Assembly (NCBI RefSeq): GCF_002743335.1 | Contig: NZ_PDZB01000013.1 | Span: 26,325 to 90,324, forward strand | Origin: Sporosarcina sp. P32b | Lineage (GTDB): Bacteria > Bacillota > Bacilli > Bacillales_A > Planococcaceae | Length of the DNA stretch: 64,000 nt | Reading direction: 5' to 3' | Shown here: positions 42,397 through 52,830 of the stretch, piece by piece | Position numbering within the stretch: position 1 is the first letter of the stretch | Layout of the letters: each line of letters begins with the position of its first letter | Made by a program: the position numbers and the translations under genes | Notes under the pieces: model-generated | What the model was told of the DNA's origin: nothing | The model's database searches: none | Seen by the model: only the letters and a program-made list of their open reading frames with translations

Positions 42397-44364
42397 TTAG
42401 ATTTTAAATCGTTCCACAGCGTAACTTAGGTCTTCACTCAACTGAGTCAAGGCTTCGGCCGCTTCGGCAACTGAGCCGATTGCGTGAAGTTGTTCATCGG
42501 AAGAAGCACTTACTTCTTCACAAGCTGCTGCCGATTGTTCTGTCGTCGACAATAAAATTTGAATTTGCTCGGACACATCGTTTTTATGGACGTCCATTTC
42601 CTGAAGTGCGCTAGTAACTTGATTGATTCGAGATTGCATATCGCCAATAAAACTAGAAATACTTTCGAAAATTCCTTCTGTGTCTTGTACGACGGTGCTT
42701 TGGCGTTCGAATGTATTGCGCGTATTGTCCATTTGCTCGATGACATGCTGCGTGCCATTCTGTAATTCATGAATCGTAGAACGTACTTGTTCTGCTGATC
42801 TCGCGGACTGTTCTGCTAATTGACGGACTTCGTTTGCTACTACTGCGAAGCCTTTACCATGTTCACCGGCCCTCGCTGCTTCAATACTAGCGTTTAACGC
42901 GAGCAGATTGGTTTGGGAAGAGATCGATGTGATGGCGTCAATGACGGAACTGATTGCTTTCACTTTGTCTTCCAATGATCCGATCATGCCGCCCATTTGT
43001 TGCAAGTCTTGATTCCAGTTATTGAATGAAGAGCTTAAAATACTCATCTGGGTACGGCCTTCAGCGTTATAGGTTACAGCTTCTGTAGCCAAACTTGCCA
43101 TTTCGCTAGCAGTATCATTGGCTTCTTGAATTTGCTGATTCAATAACTCGGCACGAGTAGTTACCGTTTCTGCGTTTTCCGCAGACTGGACAACCCCTCT
43201 AGTGATTTCCGCCAAAGCACTTGCGATTTCTTCACTCGTCGCATTTGTTTCTTCGGATACTGCACTTAGGTTTTGTGAGCTTGCCAGTACATTGGAAGCG
43301 GAATGTGTCACGGTCGTAATCAAACCGTTCATTTGGTCGAGCATCTGATCAAAACCTTTACCAAGTTCTCCAATTTCATCACTGGAATGGATGTTGGCTC
43401 TAACCGTTAAATCACCGTCCGCTACTTGCTGCACGGTCTCTTGTAGACGGAAAATCGGTTTCAATACTCGGCTGATGAAGATGAATAGGATGATCGCAAG
43501 TACGGCCAATGTCACAACAGCCGCCATCATCATGACGTTGCGTAAACCTGTTGCCAGTGACTGCATGTTTTTCTGATCATAGATGACACCCAGTTTCCAG
43601 TCGAAATTCGGAATGGTCGTGAACATATCGACCTTTTTGACACCTTCTTGCTCGAACGTATGGTGGCCAGCTGGCTCTTTGTACATTTCAGCTACATAAT
43701 CACGATCCATGACATTCTCTCCAACGAGTGAAGGGTGAGCGATAGCCGTTCCTTCAGCATCGAGAATGAATGCATACCCATCATGTGGAATAGCAGTCGC
43801 GGAGATCCCTTCGGACATGGTCGATAACTGAATATCAATTCCCGCTACACCCACGAATTCATTGCCGTTCATCACGGCTTTTGAAGCACTAATGACGAAA
43901 TTACCTGTCGCTTCGTCAATATACGGTTTGGTCCAATGCACTTGTTCTGTTTCTGCTACCGCATTTTGATACCATTCACGTGTAGTGGGATCAAATTCTG
44001 TCAAATCCACGTAAGGACGAATCATCGTTTCTTTGGTCGCAAAACTAAGATATGTACTGGATACGTCAGGGTACGTCTCTAATGTGTTTTGGAGTGCTTT
44101 CGCAACTTCTGCCTCGCCTGTTGTGGCGGAAGCATTCGTGTAGTCCGAAGAATCGGTCAGCAACTCCAACCCTTTACTGTATTGCTGCAAATCCGCTTCA
44201 ATAGAAGCACTCATTTCAGTTAGCAGCGTACTACTCGATTCTGTAAGGTTTTCCTCTGTCCGCTCCTTGACTAACCAGCTACTAATCCCTGTCATGGTCA
44301 AAACTCCGCCAGCAACTAGCACGAGGACAAGAAGAATCATTTTCGTTTTAATGGAATGAAACAT
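42397..44364 (-). CDS. Methyl-accepting chemotaxis protein with dCache sensor, second copy
   Basis: The 655-residue paralogue of the receptor at 39847 has the same layout: a leading helix ([20 protein letters not shown]), an extracellular double Cache ([13 protein letters not shown]), a second helix ([20 protein letters not shown]), HAMP and the tip [27 protein letters not shown] precedes the ATG. The sensor halves differ more than the signalling halves, suggesting different ligands. Confidence 0.95.
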   Translation of the reverse strand: MFHSIKTKMILLVLVLVAGGVLTMTGISSWLVKERTEENLTESSSTLLTEMSASIEADLQQYSKGLELLTDSSDYTNASATTGEAEVAKALQNTLETYPDVSSTYLSFATKETMIRPYVDLTEFDPTTREWYQNAVAETEQVHWTKPYIDEATGNFVISASKAVMNGNEFVGVAGIDIQLSTMSEGISATAIPHDGYAFILDAEGTAIAHPSLVGENVMDRDYVAEMYKEPAGHHTFEQEGVKKVDMFTTIPNFDWKLGVIYDQKNMQSLATGLRNVMMMAAVVTLAVLAIILFIFISRVLKPIFRLQETVQQVADGDLTVRANIHSSDEIGELGKGFDQMLDQMNGLITTVTHSASNVLASSQNLSAVSEETNATSEEIASALAEITRGVVQSAENAETVTTRAELLNQQIQEANDTASEMASLATEAVTYNAEGRTQMSILSSSFNNWNQDLQQMGGMIGSLEDKVKAISSVIDAITSISSQTNLLALNASIEAARAGEHGKGFAVVANEVRQLAEQSARSAEQVRSTIHELQNGTQHVIEQMDNTRNTFERQSTVVQDTEGIFESISSFIGDMQSRINQVTSALQEMDVHKNDVSEQIQILLSTTEQSAAACEEVSASSDEQLHAIGSVAEAAEALTQLSEDLSYAVERFKI

Positions 44365-44551
44365 GGGTGTATGCTCCTTTACTCTTATAGATTGTTCTTA
44401 TCATACATTACTTTCGACTGTTCTAATAGTCTGATTTTCATAACGTTGAAAATATTTATTCATAGCCAAAGAAAAAAGTAGGGATTTTTAATTCGTCATG
44501 AATAGCTAAAATGTAAAACAGCTAGGAATCTATAGAAGAAAAACTGTGGCG

Positions 44552-44724
44552 ATGCTCAACATCCCGTATTTTAATCCGATACTAGACATAACGAATGAAT
44601 AGTACGTAACGATTGTGGACCCTGAAACAGTAGAGGTAGTTCGGGAAATACTACCAAAAAATTGCTCGACATACACGCAGCAATGAAAGACTTCATTGGA
44701 TGATTAATCGATCATAAAATTTAA
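44552..44724 (+). pseudogene. flaG: Decayed flaG just upstream of fliD
   Basis: Reading through lesions gives FNPILDITNE, then YVTIVDPETVEVVREILPK, then KLLDIHAAMKDFIG and LIDHKI, which matches the C-terminal half of FlaG/YvyC (LNEYYV..VVEDSTNEVIREIPPKRWLDMYAAM). Three lesions break it: TAG at 44600-44602, one A missing in the run at 44656-44661 (frameshift), and TGA at 44701-44703. The position between hag and fliD is the normal place for flaG. No clear N-terminal half is seen; the rest of 44365-44551 shows no gene. Confidence 0.8.
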
Positions 44725-44744
44725 TTGAAAAGGTGTGAGGCACG

Positions 44745-46310
44745 ATGAGAATCGGTGGATTGGCATCAGGAATCGATACAGAATCAATCATCAGAGACAT
44801 GATGAAAGCGCATCGACTTCCTCTTGATAAAATTACACAAAAGAAACAATACACACAATGGCAACTGGACGACTATCGTTCCACGAACCGTGACTTAAGA
44901 AAATCAAGCGACAAGCTATTTGACACGGTTATGAAGCAAAGTACGTATATGAAGAAAAATGTTAGTGTGTCTGATGAAAAGGCTGTTAGTATTACGGCGA
45001 AAGGTTCTACCTCTGACTTTTCGGGGACGATTGAAGTGAAACAATTGGCTACGCAGGCGACATTACAGAGTGGTGTGCTTAAAGGTGGCGGAACTGATAA
45101 AATTAAAGAGGAAGACATCCAGAACAAGTCCTTGAAAAAGCTTGGACTTTTTACGGGCGATCAAGATCAATCCTTGACAATTAAAGTGCCTGGAGATGAC
45201 AATGCTACATCGCTAACAATTAAATCTTCTGATAAACTCAGTGATGTTTTAAAGCAGATTAATGAAAAAACAGGTGCTAGTGCGTTTTACGATTCGGCAA
45301 CTGGTAGAATTGCGATGAGTGCCAAAGATAGCGGTAAAGGACTAATTGAAGTCTCAGGTGAAACCAGTCTAGTAGAGAATCTAAAATTAAATGCTCCGAC
45401 TCCACTTGATCCTGATAATCCCAGTGCATTAGTTCCTCTTTTAGAACCTGATGGACCTAGAGCATCCTATGGAGCAGATGCAAAATTCACCTTTAATGGT
45501 CTAGAAACAACACGACCTTCTAACACATTCACAATAAATGGATTTGAAGTTTCCCTTAAACAGACTACAACATCCCCAGTAACATTTAGTTCCTCTACAG
45601 ACACAGACAAGGTTCTTGAATCAGTAGTGGAATTCGTTAATGATTATAACGAAATGATTGAAAAACTTAACAGTAAAATCAAAGAAAAACAATTCAAGTC
45701 CTTCCATCCACTATCAGCTGAACAAAAAGCCGATATGAAAGAAAAGGAAGTTGAGCTATGGGAAGAAAAAGCGATGAGTGGTACGTTAAAAGGTGATCCA
45801 GCACTTTCTTCTATGTTAAATAATTTACGCTCTATTATGTCTACAACTGTAAACACGACTGATAAAGATGGTAAGAGTGTTGATAAAGATGGACAACCAA
45901 TTAAAATCAGTCTGAAAGATTTAGGTATCGAAACTTCCAAAAACTATTTAGACAATGGTAAATTAACAATAAATGAAGATAAACTACGTGCTAAAATTTC
46001 AGAAAATCCAAACGCTGTCTATGATTTAATCGGTGGAAAAGATAACGGTATAGCTCAACAGTATCGTAAAGAATTACAAGACGCACAAAAAAAGATCACA
46101 GTAAAAGCAGGTAGTTCTACTGCTGTAAACGATACATTTGCTCTCGGTCGTTCTATAAAAAACATGGACAAACAAATTGAGCGTTTTGAAACGAAGCTAC
46201 AGATGATGGAAAGTCGTTACTATAAGCAGTTTAACGCGATGGAACAAGCAATCCAGCGTGCGAATTCCCAGTCTGCAGCGTTAATGAGTTCACTTGGCGG
46301 CGGCATGTAA
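44745..46310 (+). CDS. fliD: FliD, flagellar filament cap
   Basis: The 521-residue secreted protein caps the filament and folds incoming flagellin. The N-terminal RIGGLASGIDTESIIRDMMK and the C-terminal coiled coil (KNMDKQIERFETKLQMMESR, then YYKQFNAMEQAIQRANSQSA) are diagnostic. AAAAGGTGTGAGG precedes the ATG. It begins a fliD-fliS-fliT operon, separated from hag by about 27 kb in this genome. Confidence 0.97.
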   Translation: MRIGGLASGIDTESIIRDMMKAHRLPLDKITQKKQYTQWQLDDYRSTNRDLRKSSDKLFDTVMKQSTYMKKNVSVSDEKAVSITAKGSTSDFSGTIEVKQLATQATLQSGVLKGGGTDKIKEEDIQNKSLKKLGLFTGDQDQSLTIKVPGDDNATSLTIKSSDKLSDVLKQINEKTGASAFYDSATGRIAMSAKDSGKGLIEVSGETSLVENLKLNAPTPLDPDNPSALVPLLEPDGPRASYGADAKFTFNGLETTRPSNTFTINGFEVSLKQTTTSPVTFSSSTDTDKVLESVVEFVNDYNEMIEKLNSKIKEKQFKSFHPLSAEQKADMKEKEVELWEEKAMSGTLKGDPALSSMLNNLRSIMSTTVNTTDKDGKSVDKDGQPIKISLKDLGIETSKNYLDNGKLTINEDKLRAKISENPNAVYDLIGGKDNGIAQQYRKELQDAQKKITVKAGSSTAVNDTFALGRSIKNMDKQIERFETKLQMMESRYYKQFNAMEQAIQRANSQSAALMSSLGGGM

Positions 46311-46343
46311 CGCAACTTAGCTAGAAAAAGGAGAATGACATAA

Positions 46344-46745
46344 ATGGCTACTAACAACCCTTATGCAGCATATCAAACAAATACGGTGACGACTTCAACC
46401 CCTGGCGAGTTAACCTTAATGCTTTACAACGGATGTCTTAAATTTATTCAGCAAGGAAAGATGGAGCTGGCTAAAGGTAATTTGGAGCAAAAAAATATTG
46501 CGATTCAAAAAGCGCAAGCTATTGTGACTGAATTGATGTTGACATTGGATACATCCTACGACGTATCGAAAAACATGCTCGTTTTGTATGAATTCGTTAA
46601 TAGCCGCTTGATCGATGGGAATATCCAAAACGATCCGGCAATGTTTGAAGAAGCGGCAGGGATCATTACAGAATTCCGCGATACGTGGAAACAAGTCATC
46701 CAGATTAATCGTTCGAAACAATACTCGAACGTGAGTGAGATATGA
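46344..46745 (+). CDS. fliS: FliS, flagellin export chaperone
   Basis: The 133-residue helical chaperone binds the C-terminus of flagellin before export. Typical segments are NNPYAAYQTNTVTTSTPGEL and LMLYNGCLKFIQQGK. Because it recognises the flagellin C-terminus, it acts on exactly the part that the hag introns split. It overlaps fliT by 4 bases. Confidence 0.97.
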   Translation: MATNNPYAAYQTNTVTTSTPGELTLMLYNGCLKFIQQGKMELAKGNLEQKNIAIQKAQAIVTELMLTLDTSYDVSKNMLVLYEFVNSRLIDGNIQNDPAMFEEAAGIITEFRDTWKQVIQINRSKQYSNVSEI

Positions 46746-47095
46746 TCCGACCTGCAATGACCATGTGGCGTGACCGTTCACTTCAATTGATCACGCTTGT
46801 ACAGGTAGAAGATGAAGAAAAGCGTGATGACGTCATTGAACAAATCGAGAAGATACTGAATGAACGTGATGTATTGCAGTCACAAATAGTCCAGCCTTTT
46901 ACAGCAGAAGAAGATGCGTTTGGTAAGGAACTGATTCGTTTGGAGAAAGATGTACAGACTAGTCTGGAACATTTCACACATGCGATTCGTACAAATATTT
47001 CACAATCCCAAGCAAAAAAAGAAAACATGAATAGCTATGTAAATCCATACGGTAAGATGTCTCAAGACGGTGCCTATTTCGATTCGAAGCATTGA
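46742..47095 (+). CDS. fliT: FliT-like flagellar chaperone
   Basis: The 117-residue helical protein follows fliS with an ATGA overlap, as fliT does in B. subtilis, where it is the chaperone for FliD. The sequence is weakly conserved (QLITLVQVEDEEKRDDVIEQ, IEKILNERDVLQSQI), so the call depends mainly on position and length. A terminator follows. Confidence 0.8.
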   Translation: MIRPAMTMWRDRSLQLITLVQVEDEEKRDDVIEQIEKILNERDVLQSQIVQPFTAEEDAFGKELIRLEKDVQTSLEHFTHAIRTNISQSQAKKENMNSYVNPYGKMSQDGAYFDSKH

Positions 47096-47097
47096 TG

Positions 47098-47129
47098 ACC
47101 GGAAGAGAGGAATCTCTTTCGGTTTTTTT
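47098..47129 (+). terminator. Terminator of fliDST
   Basis: ACCGGAAGAGA pairs with TCTCTTTCGGT, followed by seven T. Confidence 0.92.
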
Positions 47130-47161
47130 ACATATAGGTATTCAAAGAAAGGAATAATCCT

Positions 47162-47533
47162 ATGCGTTATAATCGCCATGATTACTTTCGGTATTCATTC
47201 CAACCTTACATACCGGCCACATTTCGAATTCAACTAAATAATGAAGAGAAAAGCCTGTCCAATGAAGGACAATGTGAAATTTTGGATATCAGCACAGGTG
47301 GAGTGAAGTTCGTGACGCATTTAGATTTGCCTGTCCGTTCAGAAATTCTTGCACTGCAATTAGAATTTACGATCTATCAGCATCCGTTTGAAATTTTAGG
47401 GAATGTAGCTTGGAAAAATGAAACCGAATTTGGCTTTGAGTATGGATTCGAGTTTGGAGAAGATCAAAAAGTGGATACGCTGATCACGGAAGAATTAAAA
47501 CATCATGCCCGCAAAGTGAAAGAAACCGAGTAA
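47162..47533 (+). CDS. PilZ domain protein
   Basis: The 123-residue protein has an RHDYFRYSFQ N-terminal arginine stretch and D-S-GG-type ILDISTGGVKFVT, the two parts of the PilZ c-di-GMP-binding motif (RXXXR and D/NXSXXG), followed by beta strands ending VAWKNETEFGFEYGFEF. It may link c-di-GMP to motility, like YpfA/MotI, but it is placed at the end of the flagellar cluster rather than alone. Confidence 0.82.
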   Translation: MRYNRHDYFRYSFQPYIPATFRIQLNNEEKSLSNEGQCEILDISTGGVKFVTHLDLPVRSEILALQLEFTIYQHPFEILGNVAWKNETEFGFEYGFEFGEDQKVDTLITEELKHHARKVKETE

Positions 47534-47580
47534 TATCAACCTAAAACCGAAGTTTCTTTACAATTCTGCATTTTTCTTAA

Positions 47581-47605
47581 GTTTTAGAAAGGGTTTTACG
47601 GGTAC
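47581..47605 (+). promoter_or_regulatory. Probable sigma-B promoter of hpf
   Basis: GTTTTA, 13 bases, then GGGTAC fits the general-stress consensus GTTTAA-N12-14-GGGTAT, 46 bases before hpf. The B. subtilis homologue (yvyD) is known to be sigma-B controlled. Confidence 0.65.
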
Positions 47606-47651
47606 TATGAAGAAGTAAGGTAGTGATGGTTTAAATAAAGGAGGAGTTCAT

Positions 47652-48206
47652 ATGTTAGACTTCAATATTCGCGGTGAAAACGTCGAGGTAACTCCGGCGA
47701 TCAGAGAGTACGTTGAAAAGAAAGTTGAAAAACTTGAGCGTTATTTTTCAGAAGGTGTAAACGCTACAGCTAATGTTAACTTGAAAGTTTATAGTGATAA
47801 GCAAACAAAAGTGGAAATTACGATTCCAATGAAGAATTTGACACTTCGCGCAGAAGAGCGTCACAACGATATGTATGCAGCGGTTGATTTAATCGTCGAC
47901 AAGCTAGAGCGTCAAATTCGTAAATATAAAACACGTGTTAATCGTAAATCACGTGAGCGCGAAGGCGTAGCTGCTTTCTTCCAGTCAGTTGAAAGCAATA
48001 ATACTCAAGAGCCTGAAGACGACGCGGAGTTCGACGTAGTACGTACGAAGCAGTTCGATTTGAAGCCAATGGATCAAGAGGAAGCAATTCTTCAAATGAA
48101 CATGCTTGGCCACAGCTTCTTCATCTTCACAGATGCAGATTCTGACGGCACACACATTGTCTACAAGCGTAAAGACGGCAAATACGGCCTAATCGAAACA
48201 AACTAA
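47652..48206 (+). CDS. hpf: Long-form ribosome hibernation promoting factor
   Basis: The 184-residue protein has the N-terminal RNA-binding domain (NIRGENVEVTPAIREYVEKK) and the C-terminal dimerisation domain (DVVRTKQFDLKPMDQEEAIL), the long HPF that dimerises 70S ribosomes into inactive 100S particles. AAAGGAGGAG precedes the ATG. It sits before secA as yvyD does in B. subtilis. Confidence 0.96.
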   Translation: MLDFNIRGENVEVTPAIREYVEKKVEKLERYFSEGVNATANVNLKVYSDKQTKVEITIPMKNLTLRAEERHNDMYAAVDLIVDKLERQIRKYKTRVNRKSREREGVAAFFQSVESNNTQEPEDDAEFDVVRTKQFDLKPMDQEEAILQMNMLGHSFFIFTDADSDGTHIVYKRKDGKYGLIETN

Positions 48207-48220
48207 TAAGCAACCTAAAA

Positions 48221-48250
48221 AGTCCAGCCTCGGCTGGGCTTTTTTGTTTT
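48221..48250 (+). terminator. Terminator of hpf
   Basis: AGTCCAGCC pairs with GGCTGGGCT around a two-base loop, followed by TTTTTTG. Confidence 0.9.
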
Positions 48251-48356
48251 TGAACTTTTTTACGTTTGTTAAGATCTTTAAGTTCAAGGGCAAGTGCTTG
48301 GGAATAGTGAGTGAATTTGTGTTGGGGGAGGGGATTGAAGCTCCAACTTCCAATTT

Positions 48357-48490
48357 CCGCTCATAGAATCCATTTAAGCGCTCATAGAACACTTTTTGCG
48401 CTCTATAGCACACACTATCCGCTCTATCAGACGCCACGAGTGCTCATAGATTCATCTAAGTGATCATAGAACCTTGATAACCGCTCATAG
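48357..48490. repeat. 21-bp phased array, third locus
   Basis: Seven modules of CGCTCATAG or CGCTCTAT type (two degenerate, GTGCTCATAG and TGATCATAG) are spaced 20 or 21 bp apart between hpf and secA. The motif and period are the same as in the arrays at 5356 and 39429. Confidence 0.9.
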
Positions 48491-48563
48491 CCTCTAAAGT
48501 TCAACATTAATCACAACCATAACTTCAATGCGCAATAAAAAGTATCAACTCCTTGCATTGCGA

Positions 48564-48754
48564 GGGATTGGAGCGTAGGAGGGGCGACTGGGAGGATCAG
48601 CGAGAGCCGTAACGAAGAACGGCTTTTGCGAGTGAAGCGTAGCGAGAAGGAGCACATCTTTGCTTTGACAGGTGAAACACCCTGCGAGTGAAGCGAAGGG
48701 GTGTGGTTCACCGCCCGCCCTCCGGAAAGCGTCCCCTCCGAAGCGCAAATCCCC
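48564..48754. repeat. Long hairpin repeat with inserted arms
   Basis: GGGATTGGAGCGTAGGAGGGG at the left faces CCCCTCCGAAGCGCAAATCCCC at the right. The inner part holds GAGCGAG/AAGCG-type repeats (GCGAGTGAAGCG occurs twice) and GGTGAAACACCC pairing with GGGTGTGGTTCACC. It belongs to the same family as 7478-7546 and 52742-52830. The remaining stretch to secA (48755-48989) shows no gene. Confidence 0.8.
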
Positions 48755-48989
48755 ACCCCAACACCACCGCCAGCCACAACCTGTCCAATCCCTTACCCCA
48801 ACACTAAGTCACCCTCCCCAAGACAAACTTAGGGAAAATGATACAGCGCACTATTTGCACCTAGCTTTTTACAATGCTAAAATGGAGTGTGACTCAAAAA
48901 TCTTGAATTAAAACTACGGACTAGACAACGAACTTACAACTGGCAGGCGCGTCCTGCTAATTGATGAAGCGATGAGGATGTGACAATAA

Positions 48990-51488
48990 ATGCTTGGCGT
49001 ATTGAATAAAATGTTCGACCCAAACAAACGTGACCTAAAACGACTTGAGAAAATTGCCGATCAAGTAGAACTATTGGCTGACGATATGGAAAAACTGTCA
49101 GACGAACAACTGACAGCGAAAACAGACGAATTCAAAGAGCGTTACCAGCAAGGCGAAACAATCGAAGACTTGCAACCTGAAGCGTTTGCTGTCGTGCGTG
49201 AGGCCTCCCGCCGTGTGCTTGGGTTATACCCATTCCGTGTGCAAATCATGGGTGCTGCAGCTCTTAACGAAGGGAATATCGCGGAGATGAAGACCGGTGA
49301 GGGGAAGACGTTGACTTCTACACTCGCCGTTTATTTAAATGCACTGACTTCCAAAGGCGTCCACGTAGTAACAGTCAACGAATACTTGGCTAGCCGTGAC
49401 GCGGAAGAGATGGGGCAGTTGTATTCATTCCTCGGCATGAACGTAGGCTTGAACTTGAACAGTCTCAGTAAAGAAGAGAAGCGTGAAGCGTATGAAGCGG
49501 ACGTAACATACAGCACGAACAACGAACTCGGTTTCGACTATTTGCGTGACAACATGGTGCTGTATAATGAACATAAAGTACAGCGCCCACTTCATTTCGC
49601 CGTAATTGACGAGGTCGACTCCATTTTAGTCGATGAGGCACGTACGCCGCTGATCATTTCGGGTCAGGCAGCGAAAGCACAGGAATTATATCGCTTAGCC
49701 AATCGCTTTGTGATCACGCTGAAAAAAGAAGAAGATTATTCATTCGATGAATCAACTAAAGGTGTTGTGTTAACGGAGCAAGGTATTGAAGCGGCTGAGA
49801 AGGCGTTCAGCATTGATAACCTATTCGATCTGCAACACGTGACGCTCAACCACGCCATCAATCAGTCATTGAAAGCGCATGTAAGTATGCATAATGACGT
49901 AGACTATGTGGTAGAAGAAGGCGAAGTAGTCATCGTCGACTCCTTCACAGGACGTTTGATGAAAGGCCGCCGTTATAGTGACGGTTTGCACCAAGCGATT
50001 GAAGCGAAGGAAGGACTTGAAGTTCAGAACGAGTCGATGACACTTGCGACGATTACGTTCCAGAACTATTTCCGTATGTATGAAAAGTTGTCCGGGATGA
50101 CGGGTACAGCGAAGACAGAGGAAGAAGAGTTCCGCAACATTTATAATATGAACGTTATCGCGATCCCGACCAATCAACCGATTGCTCGTGATGACCGTCC
50201 AGACTTGATCTTTGCATCGATGGATGGAAAGTATAAAGCGGTAGCGGAAGATATTCGAGATCGACACGAAAAGGGCCAACCGGTGCTCGTCGGTACGGTA
50301 GCGATTGAAACGTCAGAAATTATTTCCGCTTTCTTGAAAAAATACGGCATTCCGCATAATGTTTTGAACGCGAAAAATCATGAGCGGGAAGCCGAAATCA
50401 TTCTAGACGCTGGTAAAAGAGGTGCCGTAACGATCGCAACGAACATGGCTGGTCGTGGTACGGATATTAAACTGGGTGATCATATCCAGGACGTTGGCGG
50501 TTTAGCGGTCATCGGTACGGAGCGGCATGAGTCACGACGTATTGATAATCAGCTTCGTGGACGTTCAGGGCGTCAAGGTGACCCAGGTGTTACGCAATTT
50601 TATCTTTCATTAGAAGATGAATTAATGCGACGCTTCGGTTCTGAACAAATGAAATCCATGATGACAAAACTCGGTATGGACGATGAAACACCGATCCAGT
50701 CGAAAATGGTATCACGCTCAGTTGAATCTGCTCAGAAACGGGTAGAGGGGAATAACTTTGATTCACGGAAACGTTTATTGCAGTATGACGATGTACTACG
50801 TCAGCAGCGTGAAGTGATTTACAAAGAGCGTAATGAGGTACTTGGTTCAGAAAATATTCGCCCAGTTCTTGAGAATATGTTGAATTCCGTTATTGAACGC
50901 GTAGTGGCGATCCACACGGCAGACAATACGGTGTATTCTAAAGGGTTGAAAGACTATCTGGAAGCGAACTTATTAGCTGAGGATACTGTGACGATCGAAG
51001 ACTTAGAAGGTAAAACACCAGAAGAGTTGCAAACATTTATTCACGAATTGGTTATTGCGCGCTATAATGAGAAAGAGCAAGAAATGTCCGAAGAGCGTAT
51101 GCGTGAATTTGAGAAGGTTGTCTTGTTGCGTGCGATTGATACCAAGTGGATGGATCATATCGATGCGATGGACCAGCTTCGTAACGGAATTCATTTACGT
51201 GCATATGGACAGAGTGACCCACTTCGTGAATACCAAGCAGAAGGATTTGCGATGTTTGAAGATATGCTAATTTCCATCGAAAACGATGCGACGAAGTATG
51301 TCATGAAGGCAGAAATTCGCAATAACTTGGAGCGCGAAGAAGTAGCAAAAGGTCAAGCGAACAATCCGAAAGAAGATGGCGCGCCGGTTGCTAAAAAGCC
51401 AATCCGACGTACTGTTAATATCGGCCGCAACGACCCTTGTCCATGTGGCAGTGGCAAGAAGTATAAGAACTGTCACGGCAAAGCATAA
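48990..51488 (+). CDS. secA: SecA, preprotein translocase ATPase
   Basis: The 832-residue motor drives protein export through SecYEG. Walker A is [17 protein letters not shown] and Walker B is [17 protein letters not shown]; the helicase motifs [17 protein letters not shown] and [10 protein letters not shown] follow, and the C-terminal zinc/SecB-binding [14 protein letters not shown] is intact. GATGAGGATG precedes the ATG. It lies 30 bases before prfB, as in most Bacilli. Confidence 0.98.
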   Translation: MLGVLNKMFDPNKRDLKRLEKIADQVELLADDMEKLSDEQLTAKTDEFKERYQQGETIEDLQPEAFAVVREASRRVLGLYPFRVQIMGAAALNEGNIAEMKTGEGKTLTSTLAVYLNALTSKGVHVVTVNEYLASRDAEEMGQLYSFLGMNVGLNLNSLSKEEKREAYEADVTYSTNNELGFDYLRDNMVLYNEHKVQRPLHFAVIDEVDSILVDEARTPLIISGQAAKAQELYRLANRFVITLKKEEDYSFDESTKGVVLTEQGIEAAEKAFSIDNLFDLQHVTLNHAINQSLKAHVSMHNDVDYVVEEGEVVIVDSFTGRLMKGRRYSDGLHQAIEAKEGLEVQNESMTLATITFQNYFRMYEKLSGMTGTAKTEEEEFRNIYNMNVIAIPTNQPIARDDRPDLIFASMDGKYKAVAEDIRDRHEKGQPVLVGTVAIETSEIISAFLKKYGIPHNVLNAKNHEREAEIILDAGKRGAVTIATNMAGRGTDIKLGDHIQDVGGLAVIGTERHESRRIDNQLRGRSGRQGDPGVTQFYLSLEDELMRRFGSEQMKSMMTKLGMDDETPIQSKMVSRSVESAQKRVEGNNFDSRKRLLQYDDVLRQQREVIYKERNEVLGSENIRPVLENMLNSVIERVVAIHTADNTVYSKGLKDYLEANLLAEDTVTIEDLEGKTPEELQTFIHELVIARYNEKEQEMSEERMREFEKVVLLRAIDTKWMDHIDAMDQLRNGIHLRAYGQSDPLREYQAEGFAMFEDMLISIENDATKYVMKAEIRNNLEREEVAKGQANNPKEDGAPVAKKPIRRTVNIGRNDPCPCGSGKKYKNCHGKA

Positions 51489-51518
51489 CGAGAAACAACC
51501 ACTCAGGAGGAAACAATT

Positions 51519-52623
51519 ATGATGGAATTATCCGATGTTCGCAACGAGTTAGAAAAAACCGCTAAGAAATTAGTGGACTTCAGGGGGTCTCTTTGACTTA
51601 GAAAACAAAGAGACTAGCATGCAGGAGTTAGATGAAATGATGATGGAGCCAGGCTTCTGGGACGATCAAGATGCAGCTCAGAAAGTTATTTCACAATCAA
51701 ATGCATTAAAAGATGTAGTAGGCGAATATCACGAGTTGAGTGATACGCAAGAAAATCTAGAGATGACGCTTGAACTGCTACGTGAAGAAGCAGATGAAGA
51801 GTTACAAGACGACCTGATATCCGAATTAAAAGAGTTTAAAAAGAAGATGGATCAATTCGATCTTCAAATGTTATTAAGCGATGAGTTTGATAAAAATAGT
51901 GCAGTAGTTGAAATACACTCAGGCGCGGGCGGCACCGAGTCTCAAGACTGGGCATCGATGCTGCTTCGTATGTACACGCGCTGGGCAGAGCACCATGGCT
52001 TTAAAGTTGAGACGCTCGACTATCAAGCAGGTGACGAAGCTGGCGTAAAGTCGGTCACACTTGGAATCAAAGGGCATAATGCCTACGGCTACTTGAAAGC
52101 GGAGAAAGGTGTACACCGACTTGTTCGGATCTCACCATTTGACTCTTCCGGTAGACGTCATACTTCATTCTCTTCCATTGAAGTGATGCCGGAGTTTGAA
52201 GGCGATATCGAATTGGATCTAAAGACAGAAGATATTAAGATTGATACGTATCGTTCAAGTGGCGCCGGCGGACAGCACGTTAACACGACGGACTCTGCTG
52301 TGCGTATGACTCACCTTCCAACGGGTGCAGTCGTTACGTGTCAGACTGAACGTTCACAGATCAAGAACCGTGAACGTGCGATGAATCTTTTGAAGGCGAA
52401 GATTTATCAGATTCGCGTAGAGGAAGAGGAAGCACGCTTGGCGGATATCCGTGGCGAGCAGAAGGAAATTGGTTGGGGTAGTCAGATTCGCTCTTATGTT
52501 TTCCATCCATATTCGATGGTGAAAGATCACCGTACGAATGAGGAGACGGGTAACGTTAGTTCTGTGATGGATGGCGAGATCGACCAGTTTATCAATGCGT
52601 ATTTGCGTTCAAGAATTTCTTAA
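51519..52623 (+). CDS. prfB: Peptide chain release factor 2, programmed +1 frameshift (51519-51593, 51595-52623)
   Basis: The 367-residue RF2 terminates at UGA and UAA. The first 25 codons ([17 protein letters not shown]...) run into an in-frame TGA at 51594-51596; slipping past T51594 continues [12 protein letters not shown]. The recoding signal AGGGGGTCTCTTTGAC has a ribosome-like AGGGGG, CTT and a poor TGA-C context, so RF2 controls itself. The discriminator SPF (RISPFDSSG) and the catalytic GGQ (GAGGQHVN) are present. AGGAGG lies 8 bases before the first ATG. Confidence 0.98.
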
Positions 52624-52631
52624 ACATATAA

Positions 52632-52681
52632 AGGCAGCTGGGCAGGTCATTTTTTAATGACTTGGTTCGGCTGTTTTTTAA
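52632..52681 (+). terminator. Terminator after prfB
   Basis: An inner stem GTCAT/ATGAC and outer CAGC/GGCTG arms are followed by TTTTTTAATT. The stem is interrupted, so confidence is moderate. Confidence 0.6.
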
Positions 52682-52741
52682 TTAATATAAGTAGATACAT
52701 TGTGGGTTTGGAGGTAGAGAGGCTGGAATGGTTGTTGGGGC

Positions 52742-52830
52742 GGGGGATTTACACTCCGGAGGGGACGCTCTCCTGAGGGCTCGCGGTGAGCTGATCCTCT
52801 GGGAGTCGCCCCTCCTACGCGTAAATCCCT
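52742..52830. repeat. Hairpin repeat family member after prfB
   Basis: GGGGATTTACACTCCGGAGG at the left faces CCTCCTACGCGTAAATCCC at the right; GGGACGCTCTCC faces GGGAGTCGCCCC. The central loop CTCGCGGTGAGCTGATCCTC resembles the centres of the copies at 6994 and 7183. Confidence 0.85.
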
